A stretch of 64,000 nucleotides of DNA from an uncultured Flavobacteriaceae bacterium (lineage in GTDB: Bacteria; Bacteroidota; Bacteroidia; Flavobacteriales; Flavobacteriaceae): contig CANMSN010000007.1 in the NCBI GenBank assembly GCA_947500585.1, positions 102,330 through 166,329 on the forward strand, read 5' to 3'. The translations under genes and the position numbers were made by a program. Of this stretch, positions 56,429 through 64,000 are shown in pieces (the first letter of the stretch is position 1; each line of letters starts with the position of its first letter). The notes below the pieces were generated by a model, which was not told the DNA's origin, did not search any database, and saw only the letters and a list, made by a program, of their open reading frames with translations.

Positions 56429-57772
56429 ATGAAACATATAAAAGTAATATTAAGCATTTTTGTGGGAGGTTTTATGTTTTCCTGCGATGATGCATTGGAT
56501 GTGCAACCAGAAAATTATTTATTTGAAGAACAATTGGTAACAGATGATTCGAGTGCACAAACGTCTCTTTTGGGGGTGTATACACAATTAAATTCATTTT
56601 TTATAAATCAATATCCAGAGTATCTACCTGCACTTATGGATGGCACATTGAGGACTACTACTACTGGTATTAATCTAGAATCTTCACTTAATTCTTTTGA
56701 TTCTTCAACTTCGACTTTAGAGTTTTATTATAGAACTCCCTATTATGTTGCTAATTCTGCAAATGCGACATTAAAAACGGTTGCAGGTAATAGTGAAGTA
56801 TCAGAAGAAGAACAAAATAGGATCCTTGGAGAGGCTTATTTTTTAAGGGCCTTTAGTCATTTACAAGCCTTGAGATATCATGCACAATTTTATGACCTCT
56901 CAAGTGATTTTGGAATCTTAATTAGAGATAATCTTTCTACGTTTGAAAATCGAGAAAAAGAGAGAGCTACAGTACAAGAAAGTTATGATTTTATTCTAAA
57001 TGATTTGAATGAATGTATTAATAGAAATGTTTCATTTACTGCCAACTATTTTGCGTCTGCATTAGGAGCAAAAGCATATAAGGCAAATGTACTGCTCTAT
57101 ATGGGAGGAGATGCTAATTACACAGAAGCAATTAATTTGGCAAATGAAGTTATTGCTTCTGGTGAGGTAGAATTAGAGTCTAATTTTGAAGATATTTTTG
57201 CTAATGGTGTAAATAATAGCGAAGTTATTTTTGCACGTTATACAGATAATGATCAAACAAGTAAAAGCTCATTTATTTATCAAACGCAACAAAAAGTATC
57301 TACATGGCTTATAGACTTTTTAGGAGATGATCCCAGAGCTCAACATACTTACAATGAAAGCAATAGCAGTATGAGGAAAGTTTTTCTTACCAGTATTAAA
57401 GGAGGTCCTACTAACTATATGCGTTTGGCAGAAGTTTATTTAATTAAAGCCGAATGTCAGGCTAGATTAAATCAGTTAGTAGAAGCAGAAGAAACACTAA
57501 ATATTATTAGAAATAGAGCCTACAGTGGTAGTGCCCCAGCTTTAACATATTCAAATCAAGAAGAATTGCTAGATTTAATTTTTGACGAATATATAAAGGA
57601 GCTTTGTTTTGAATCTGGAACAGTTTGGACAGCTACAATCCGCCATGGAAAGGTTGAGGAGTTGAAGCCAGATGTAACGAGTTCAAATCAATATATTATG
57701 CCTATACCTTTACTTGAATTACAAACAAATTCACTTTTTGGTAATCAAAACCCCGGATATGACGGTATTTAA
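56429..57772 (+). CDS. SusD/RagB-like surface lipoprotein
   Basis: 447 residues. The lipobox is GGFMFSC. EEQNRILGEAYFLRAFSHLQ is the characteristic SusD/RagB helix, and MRLAEVYLIKAECQARLNQL plus LNIIRNRAYSGS the conserved C-terminal region. It starts 10 bp after the SusC gene and should act as its binding lid. The rather short length fits the RagB branch, which can include peptide importers. Confidence 0.9.
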   Translation: MKHIKVILSIFVGGFMFSCDDALDVQPENYLFEEQLVTDDSSAQTSLLGVYTQLNSFFINQYPEYLPALMDGTLRTTTTGINLESSLNSFDSSTSTLEFYYRTPYYVANSANATLKTVAGNSEVSEEEQNRILGEAYFLRAFSHLQALRYHAQFYDLSSDFGILIRDNLSTFENREKERATVQESYDFILNDLNECINRNVSFTANYFASALGAKAYKANVLLYMGGDANYTEAINLANEVIASGEVELESNFEDIFANGVNNSEVIFARYTDNDQTSKSSFIYQTQQKVSTWLIDFLGDDPRAQHTYNESNSSMRKVFLTSIKGGPTNYMRLAEVYLIKAECQARLNQLVEAEETLNIIRNRAYSGSAPALTYSNQEELLDLIFDEYIKELCFESGTVWTATIRHGKVEELKPDVTSSNQYIMPIPLLELQTNSLFGNQNPGYDGI

Positions 57773-57955
57773 TAATTTGAGTTAGTTTTTTTAGTTTGAA
57801 ATTAGAGCTGTAAGCTCCCCCATAGTTTATGGCTCTATTTTATAATTAAGACCAATAAATACCTTGCAACATATAAATTTGTTTAAAAAGGGGGAGATTT
57901 TTAAATAAAAATTTATTTCAATTATAGTAAGACATTTCTAATAAGAACATCAATC

Positions 57956-60763
57956 ATGAAACATCTTAAATCAGTATTAGTAGTATTCTTTTTTCTAAAT
58001 ACCTATGGCTTTTTAGCACAATCAACATCATTAGATAAAGAAATCCCCATAGACCCCACAGTAAAAATAGGTAAACTAAGCAATGGACTCACGTACTACT
58101 TAAAACATAATGAAAAACCAAAAAATAAAGCAGAATTAAGGCTTGTTATAAATGCGGGATCTGTTCTAGAAGACGAAGACCAACAGGGTTTAGCTCACTT
58201 TTTAGAGCATATGGCCTTCAATGGCACTAAAAATTTCCCTAAAAATGAACTTATAGATTATTTGCAGAGCTTAGGTATTGAGTTTGGAGCTGATTTAAAT
58301 GCGCACACAGGTTTTGATGAAACGGTGTATAAATTATCAGTACCAACAGATACAGAAACATTAGATACGAGTTTACAAGTATTACGTGATTGGGCAGACG
58401 GTATTACATTTGATGAAGAAGAAATTGATAACGAAAGAGGAGTAGTTGCTGAAGAATTAAGAGCAAGAAGTGGTGCAGGCATGCGTATGTATTATCAATC
58501 AATACCAGTAATAACTAATAATTCTAGATACGCTTCAAGATTACCAATTGGGACTTTAGATGTCATTATGAATTCTGAGTATGATGCTATGAAGCGCTTT
58601 TATAGAGATTGGTATCGTCCAGATTTAATGGCACTTGTATTCGTTGGTGATTTTGATGTTATTGAAGTTGAAGTCAAAATAAAAGAGTTATTTGAAAGCA
58701 TAAAACCAGTTACTAATGCTAAAGAAAGGATTTATTATAAAATTCCAGAAAACCAAGAACCAGCGGTAACTATAATTTCAGATAAAGAAGCCAGAGGCGT
58801 AAGCATATCTATATATACTAAAAAGGAGGAAAAGGAGGTAACAACATTAAATGATTATAGGCAGGTACTATTACAAAAACTGTACACTGGCATGCTTCGT
58901 CAACGACTATCTGAAGTAGCATTGCTACCAGATGCACCTTTTTTATCATCAAGTGCTGGAATTGGTAATTTTTTGAGTAATATGGATTGTTATTATTTGA
59001 GAGCCAATCTTAAAGAAGACAAAATTAAGAAAGGAATAGAGGCGTTACTTATAGAAAGCGAGCGCGCAAAACAATATGGCTTCACTGATTTAGAATTAGA
59101 GCGGTATAAATCACTTTTATTAAACAATGCTGACACACACAGAAAAGAAGCAGGGAAGTTATCTTCAAAATATTATTACATAGAAAAATATATAGATAAT
59201 TTCACAGATAATGAACCCATACCTAGTGATGAATTTATATATGAATTTTATAAAGAAAATTTACCCACAATTCAAATAGAAGAAGTAAATAAAATAGGTG
59301 AAGAATGGGTTAGAAGTGACAATATGACAGTGGTTATAAATGCCATAGATAAACCAGGATTAGTATTGCCTTCTGAAGATGACATTATTCAAATACTTAA
59401 AAATGTAGGATTAAAAGATATGGAGCCATATAAAGATAATCTTGATACTACTGAATTGATGGATGTAAAACCCATGCCAGGGAAAATTGAAAGTTCTGAA
59501 TACGATGAAAAGATAGATGTTACAACTTGGAAATTAGCCAATGGTGTTACAGTTATTGCAAAACCCACACAATTTCAAAATGATTTAATTTCTATGAACG
59601 GATTTAGACCAGGAGGAAGCTCTGTGGCTCCAGATTCATTATTTGTTTCAGCAAGATATGCTGGTAATATTATTGGAAGTAGTGGCATTAATAACATATC
59701 AAAAACAGATCTGAAAAAATTGAATATGGGAAAAACAGTTAATGTTAAACCACTCATAAATTATTATGATGACCTATTTTCAGGGAGCAGTTCATCAAAA
59801 GATTTAGAAAGAATGCTTCAAATGGTAAATCTATATTTTACAAAGCCCAATAAAGATGTAAACGTTTTTAATGCTAATAAAGAAAATTTAAAATCTACAT
59901 ATAAAGACCAAGATAATAGCCCTGGACTGTTCTTTGAAAAAAAAATAAGCGAGGTTATGACCCAAAATCACCTCAGAGCTATTCCATTAACAGATCAACA
60001 AATAGAAAATGAATTAAATGTTGATGAGGTATACGATTTTTATAAAGATCGTTTTTCGTCAGCTAATGGCTTTACTTTTATTTTTGTAGGCAGTTTTGAA
60101 ATAGACACGCTTAGAGAATATGTAACGCAGTATTTAGGCAGTCTCCCATCAAATTTAAACGAAAAAAGTACATGGAAAGATACTGGATTAAGATATTCGA
60201 AGGGTGATATTAAAGAAACTATTATAAAGGGTATAGATGATAAAAGTAAAGTAGATATGCGTTTTACGTCTGCATTTGATTTTTCTCTAAAAAAGAAAGA
60301 TGAGTTAAGGCTTTTAGCTAAATTATTAAAGATAAAGCTAACTGAAGAAATGCGTGAAAAAATGTCTGGTGTGTACGGTGTACAAGTTTCAGGATTTGCT
60401 ACAGATAAACCTTATGATTGGTATAGAATGCATATTCGATTCACGTGTGATCCTAAAAATATTGAAAAACTTAAAAATAAAGTTTTTGAAGAAATTAAAA
60501 AAATAAAAGAAAACGGCGCATCAGAAGCTGATGTAAATAAGATTAAGGAAGCCGAATTAGCTAATATTAAAGAATATATGGAATACAATAGTTATTGGTC
60601 ATATAAGTTAAAAACTATGTATGAATATGAACTGGATTCAAAGTCTATTTTAGATTATGAAAATAAGATTAATAAAATAGATTCTAAAATGTTTCAAGAT
60701 GCCGCCAATACATATTTTGATATGAAAAGCTATGCTGAATTTATTTTATTGCCTGAGAAATAA
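57956..60763 (+). CDS. M16 family zinc metallopeptidase (pitrilysin-like)
   Basis: 935 residues with signal peptide (SVLVVFFFLNTYGFLAQ). The inverted zinc motif H-x-x-E-H is in QGLAHFLEHMAFNGTKNFP (about residue 80), and the downstream zinc glutamate is in NERGVVAEELRARSGAG. Four M16 half-domains fill the length, the second half (from about residue 520) lacking the metal site as usual. It lies about 180 bp after the SusD gene. It may degrade peptides imported by the SusCD pair in the periplasm. Confidence 0.88.
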   Translation: MKHLKSVLVVFFFLNTYGFLAQSTSLDKEIPIDPTVKIGKLSNGLTYYLKHNEKPKNKAELRLVINAGSVLEDEDQQGLAHFLEHMAFNGTKNFPKNELIDYLQSLGIEFGADLNAHTGFDETVYKLSVPTDTETLDTSLQVLRDWADGITFDEEEIDNERGVVAEELRARSGAGMRMYYQSIPVITNNSRYASRLPIGTLDVIMNSEYDAMKRFYRDWYRPDLMALVFVGDFDVIEVEVKIKELFESIKPVTNAKERIYYKIPENQEPAVTIISDKEARGVSISIYTKKEEKEVTTLNDYRQVLLQKLYTGMLRQRLSEVALLPDAPFLSSSAGIGNFLSNMDCYYLRANLKEDKIKKGIEALLIESERAKQYGFTDLELERYKSLLLNNADTHRKEAGKLSSKYYYIEKYIDNFTDNEPIPSDEFIYEFYKENLPTIQIEEVNKIGEEWVRSDNMTVVINAIDKPGLVLPSEDDIIQILKNVGLKDMEPYKDNLDTTELMDVKPMPGKIESSEYDEKIDVTTWKLANGVTVIAKPTQFQNDLISMNGFRPGGSSVAPDSLFVSARYAGNIIGSSGINNISKTDLKKLNMGKTVNVKPLINYYDDLFSGSSSSKDLERMLQMVNLYFTKPNKDVNVFNANKENLKSTYKDQDNSPGLFFEKKISEVMTQNHLRAIPLTDQQIENELNVDEVYDFYKDRFSSANGFTFIFVGSFEIDTLREYVTQYLGSLPSNLNEKSTWKDTGLRYSKGDIKETIIKGIDDKSKVDMRFTSAFDFSLKKKDELRLLAKLLKIKLTEEMREKMSGVYGVQVSGFATDKPYDWYRMHIRFTCDPKNIEKLKNKVFEEIKKIKENGASEADVNKIKEAELANIKEYMEYNSYWSYKLKTMYEYELDSKSILDYENKINKIDSKMFQDAANTYFDMKSYAEFILLPEK

Positions 60764-61300
60764 AACATTTTTTAATAACAATTTTTAAGTAAATGAGAAA
60801 TCCTGCAGCATTGTTGTTTTTAGATTTTACCATTCGGGACTTAAACACATTGGATTTATTATGTGAACACCAATTATTTCTATTTTGATGACTTAGGAGT
60901 TTACGCAATTAACTGTTATCCTAAGATATATTTAAATTCTCGCATTTGAACATCCTTACCTTTTACGAGTATAGAATGGACTTACTATATTTGACTGGAC
61001 ATTAAGAAGATAGATTCTAGGTTAAAGACTTAACTTTGAATTATGACAAGAAGACACAGGAATTACACAATAGAATTTAAGCAGAAAGCCATAGAATTAA
61101 GCTATTCTCGGGGCAATGTTTCAGAAGTATGTAAAGAATTGGATATACCTACTTCAGTTTTACACCGTTGGCGACGCGAGTCAAAAACTTATGGAAAGAA
61201 TAGTTTTCCAGGACATGGTAAGCCAAAACAGACTGATGAACAACGAGAGATTGCAACATTGAAGAGGCAATTAAAAGATATGGAATTAGAACGCGATATT

Positions 61301-61323
61301 CCTGTACTGAGCATGTCGAAGTA
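61301..61323. repeat. 23-bp insertion in the transposase frame
   Basis: Bases CCTGTACTGAGCATGTCGAAGTA (shown in part: CTGAGCATGTCGAAG) separate codons that read continuously as RDI-LKKAIS when it is removed. 23 bp is not a multiple of three, so it shifts the frame. It resembles short CTGAGCTTGTCGAAG-type dispersed repeats known from many bacterial genomes. Confidence 0.65.
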
Positions 61324-61460
61324 TTAAAAAAGGCGATCAGTATCTTTTCCGAGAGCGACAGGAAAAATTTACGTTCATAAAACAGCATAAATTGAAATTT
61401 CCAGTTGAAAAGATGTGCCGAGTATTAGCGGTGAGTAAAAGTGGTTATTATAATTGGTTA

Positions 61461-61774
61461 GGTAGAATAACCACAAGGGCACGCAAACGAAACATTAAAT
61501 TTTTTAGGCAATAGATAAATTAATAGCATTAGAACATCATAAGTCAAGTATCAACTCAACCTTATTTGCTTATCATAAAATTTAAAATTTCTACTGTTTG
61601 CTTATTCTACCTAACCCGCAAAGTATAGACTGCGCTCTGACTAACTTTTAGTATATTTATAAACTAAGGAAAACCCTTATGATAACTACTACCTAACAAT
61701 CTATAAGATTCATAGAGCGCAGCAAACGGTTCTCTTGTGTATGCTGCGCATCCACGAACCTTATACTTTGCGGG
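61461..61774. repeat. 314-bp bipartite non-coding repeat element, copy 2
   Basis: Inverted relative to copy 1 (35096-35409), same length, about four base differences. TTA is present on both sides; removing the element plus one TTA restores the transposase reading (NW-L-KQG). This shows insertion with apparent duplication of 3 bp. Confidence 0.9.
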
Positions 61775-62865
61775 TTAAAGCAAGGTACTTCAAAGCGATG
61801 GATTTACAATCAAAAGTTAACAGCACTTATATCCACTATTTTTGATGATAGTTTTGAGAGTTATGGAGCTCCAAGAATTCAAGTAGAATTAGAACAAACC
61901 TATGGTGAGTATGTTTCAAGACCTAAAGTAGCTAGAATTATGAGGGCTAACTATTTATATGCAAGAAGGCCCCGTAAATTTAGAATCACAGCAAATTCTA
62001 ATCATAAATACCCTATAGCTCCAAATATTTTGAATCAGGATTTTAGAGTCTCTAAAATAAATCAAGTATGGGTATCAGATATGACCTATGTACAAACAAA
62101 TCAAGGCTGGATGTATTTAACGGTCATTATTGATTTATTTAATAGAAAAGTTTTTGGGTGGTCTATGAGTGATAATTTAACTACAGAAAATACTATTGTC
62201 AGAGCTTGGAATATGGCTATTAGAAATAATGATATAACAAAAGAACTTATTTTTCATTCTGACAGAGGTTCACAGTATGCAAGTTATACATTTACTAAAA
62301 TGATTAAGAATTATGATGGAATGATAAAACAATCTATGAGTAGAAAAGGTAATTGTTGGGATAATGCTGTAGCGGAATCTTTCTTTAAATCTTTAAAAGT
62401 AGAATGGATATATAAACATAAATACCGATATAGGTCGCAAGCTGAATTATCAATCTTTTCTTGGATTGAAACTTGGTATAATAAAAACAGAAGACATTCT
62501 GCCTTAGGAATGAAATCTATTAATCAATTTGAATTAGAAATGTATAATAATAATTTAGCCGCATAGTCTCTTAACTAATTGTCCACTTTTTTGTTGCAAG
62601 TCCACTATTATTAATTGGGCAGATCAATACCCGTAGATAAAAGAAGAATATTTATGTAAAAGTGATAATTCAAAGTCTCTTCAAATTCTATTTTAATATC
62701 TTCAAGGTCTTAATATCAGATAGGTGTTTTACTTCATATTATTTCGATTTTTCTTATTTTTTTTTGAATGCTCCTAAAATGAAATAAATGTGATTTTAAA
62801 TAGGAGAAATATTTTATGCGTAATTTATATATCAGTCTTTTTAGAAACTTGGTTCAGCCAAAACA

Positions 62866-63738
62866 CTACTTTCCTAATTTAAATCCACTAGGTGATACGC
62901 CTGTCTTCTTTTTGAAAAGCCTACTGAAGTATTGAATAGACTCAAACCCTAACTCATAAGTTATTTCCTTAATGCTTTTGTCACCAGATACTAGTAGTTC
63001 TTTGGCACGCATTATTTTAATATCGAGGTAATACTGATGTGGTGCTATGCCCGTATAAAGCTTAAACATCTTACGGAAGTACGAATAGCTAACCGAATAA
63101 CTCTTTGAAAATTGCTTAAAATCGGTATTTTCATGCACATGTTCCCACATGTAATTCTTCGCAGCATTCACGAGGCTTTCTACTTGCATTCTGTCGAAGT
63201 TTTCAGACTTCAGTTGGGCATTCATATAGCCGAGTAGTTTGATTATCAGTCCAGAAGCTATTTGGTGATAACCAGGTTTTTGAGTACGAACTAGATTATG
63301 GATCTTTTGATAAAAATCAAGAATCTCGAGTTGATTTTCACAGTGATGTATTGGTTGTTCTTTTAGTTTGCTGAAAGTTTTGGATAGAAAATGTTCAGAC
63401 AGCTTACCATCAAATCCGATGTAATATTCCGTCCATCCTGTATTTTTATCAGGCTTATACCTATGCTTAGTTCCTGGTTCAATGATAATAATCATACCAG
63501 CTTCGACACTAAATTCGCCCGACACTGTTTCGAAAATTCCTTTTCCTTCCGATATAAAGATCAACTGATATTCATTCAGTACCCTTCCAGTTTGCCAATC
63601 GAAGTAATACCCTGTAGGATGGTTTTTTTTAGGGTAGGTAGTATAGGGAGCTGCGGTATACTTACCGCTTACTGTTAGATAAATCCCCCATTGTTTGTCA
63701 TCCGGTCCAGATGTTAAGTATCTAAAGAAGTTATCCAT
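62866..63738 (-). CDS. AraC family transcriptional regulator
   Basis: 290 residues. The N-terminal cupin-like sensor includes NEYQLIFISEGKGIFETVSG and IIIEPGTKHRYKPDKNTGW. The C-terminal double helix-turn-helix is FSKSYSVSYSYFRKMFKLYT and SIKEITYELGFESIQYFSRL with FKKKTGVSPSGF. It is divergent from the gene starting at 63881 (142 bp between), so it probably controls that sugar-catabolic operon; rhamnose is the likely inducer if the neighbour call is right. Confidence 0.88.
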   Translation of the reverse strand: MDNFFRYLTSGPDDKQWGIYLTVSGKYTAAPYTTYPKKNHPTGYYFDWQTGRVLNEYQLIFISEGKGIFETVSGEFSVEAGMIIIIEPGTKHRYKPDKNTGWTEYYIGFDGKLSEHFLSKTFSKLKEQPIHHCENQLEILDFYQKIHNLVRTQKPGYHQIASGLIIKLLGYMNAQLKSENFDRMQVESLVNAAKNYMWEHVHENTDFKQFSKSYSVSYSYFRKMFKLYTGIAPHQYYLDIKIMRAKELLVSGDKSIKEITYELGFESIQYFSRLFKKKTGVSPSGFKLGK

Positions 63739-63880
63739 GTTTTATATCAAAAAGTATAAATCGAATGCCATATGATGCAATAGATTGTTGATTCAATAAT
63801 ATAATTTCGTTTTTATGAAAATTTAAATAATATCAAAATAAGCAAATAATATCAATTTCCAGTATATAAAATTTAAAAAA

Positions 63881-64000
63881 ATGAAACTACAAGTTTTCAA
63901 TTATGTAGATTATTTATGGGACAAACAAAAAGCAGAGTCATTAGGAGATGATCAAGTCGCTTTGTTTTTGTACCGTTCAAATATCTTAGGAGCAGATTTA
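63881..64000 (+). CDS. Probable bifunctional rhamnulose-1-phosphate aldolase/short-chain dehydrogenase, N-terminus (runs off window)
   Basis: Only 40 residues are visible: YVDYLWDKQKAESLGDDQVA followed by LFLYRSNILGADL. This matches my recollection of the N-terminus of the large bifunctional aldolase/dehydrogenase in Bacteroidota rhamnose operons (which continue with a TNYGGGNTS block). The divergent AraC regulator supports a sugar-catabolic operon. The assignment is from a short segment. Confidence 0.6.
   Translation, partial: MKLQVFNYVDYLWDKQKAESLGDDQVALFLYRSNILGADL

Larger units (their letters stand above)
61043..62566 (+). pseudogene. IS3-family transposase (orfA/orfB), disrupted
   Basis: OrfA: NYTIEFKQKAIELSYSRGNV and CKELDIPTSVLHRWRRES form the helix-turn-helix, followed by a leucine-rich segment (IATLKRQLKDMELERDI). 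The frame is then broken by 23 bp and would have gone on as LKKAISIFSESDRKNLRS past a slippery A-AAA-AAG. OrfB: FPVEKMCRVLAVSKSGYYNW is cut by the 314-bp repeat and resumes KQGTSKRWIYNQKLTALIST. The catalytic triad is in VWVSDMTYVQT, IFHSDRGSQYA and DNAVAESFFKSLK. The part from 61940 remains open for 208 residues. Confidence 0.88.
60977..62604 (+). mobile_element. IS3-family insertion sequence, inactivated by two insertions
   Basis: The imperfect terminal inverted repeats start TGGACTT at the left (60977) and, read on the minus strand, TGGACTTGCAACAAAAAAG at the right (ending 62604); both continue to TGGACA. Inside are orfA and orfB of a DDE transposase. A 23-bp insertion (61301-61323) and a 314-bp repeat (61461-61774) interrupt it. 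Without them the element would be about 1.29 kb, a normal IS3 size. No clear target duplication is visible. Confidence 0.85.

Noticed and set aside
61940..62566. 208-residue ORF as an intact transposase
   Set aside because: It is only the C-terminal catalytic part of OrfB; the first part lies beyond the 314-bp insertion.

Overview
The window is AT-rich DNA from a member of the Bacteroidota, most likely a marine Flavobacteriaceae. The evidence is two SusC/SusD pairs, a type IX secretion sorting domain, an ECF sigma/FecR pair, a Bacteroidota-type FHS sugar permease and a NagB-PIG-L fusion. Start codons generally lack clear Shine-Dalgarno sequences.

Layout. (1) 1-13.1 kb, plus strand, surface-polysaccharide assembly: the end of an O-antigen polymerase/ligase-like protein, four glycosyltransferases (GT4, GT4, GT2, WcaI-like), a VanZ-like protein, a pyruvyl transferase with an F420-hydrogenase-beta-like iron-sulfur partner, a WcaF-like acetyltransferase, an MBOAT/SGNH-like acylation pair and an acyltransferase-3 protein. 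(2) 13.2-18.7 kb, minus strand: three exported proteins (a T9SS-sorted protein, a small secreted protein, and a 1392-residue protein with seven FnIII repeats and a beta-helix). (3) 19.2-23.7 kb, minus strand: a HAD-like protein and the GDP-L-fucose genes fcl and gmd. A tRNA-Leu(GAG) follows at 23.96 kb.

(4) 24.1-50.7 kb is an island-like block bounded by two direct copies of a ~160-bp sequence that begins with a degenerate tRNA 3' end. It reads as a complete alpha-GalNAc utilisation locus. A LacI regulator and five near-identical operator copies in front of three transcription units control a cytoplasmic operon: NDP-sugar pyrophosphorylase, NahK-like hexosamine 1-kinase, 4-epimerase, FHS permease, Gfo/Idh dehydrogenase, NagB-PIG-L fusion and a GlmM-like mutase. 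The same operators precede an outer-membrane operon: SusC, SusD, a GH109-type alpha-N-acetylgalactosaminidase, three putative glycoside-hydrolase-like lipoproteins, a PKD binding lipoprotein and a NagX/HGSNAT-like membrane protein. Proposed route: import, release of GalNAc, phosphorylation at C1, conversion to UDP-GalNAc, C4 epimerisation, return to GlcNAc phosphate, then deacetylation and deamination to fructose-6-P. This differs from the classical Aga/Nag routes. A thioredoxin pseudogene lies inside the block, and the broken start of an acetyl-CoA synthetase gene lies at its right edge.

(5) 50.9-60.8 kb: an ECF sigma factor divergent from FecR, a second SusC (with STN domain)/SusD pair and an M16 zinc peptidase. 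(6) 61.0-62.6 kb: an IS3-family element broken twice, by a 23-bp insertion and by a 314-bp non-coding repeat. A second, ~99% identical inverted copy of that repeat lies directly after glmM at 35.1 kb. (7) 62.9-64 kb: an AraC regulator divergent from the start of a probable rhamnulose-1-phosphate aldolase/dehydrogenase gene that runs off the window.
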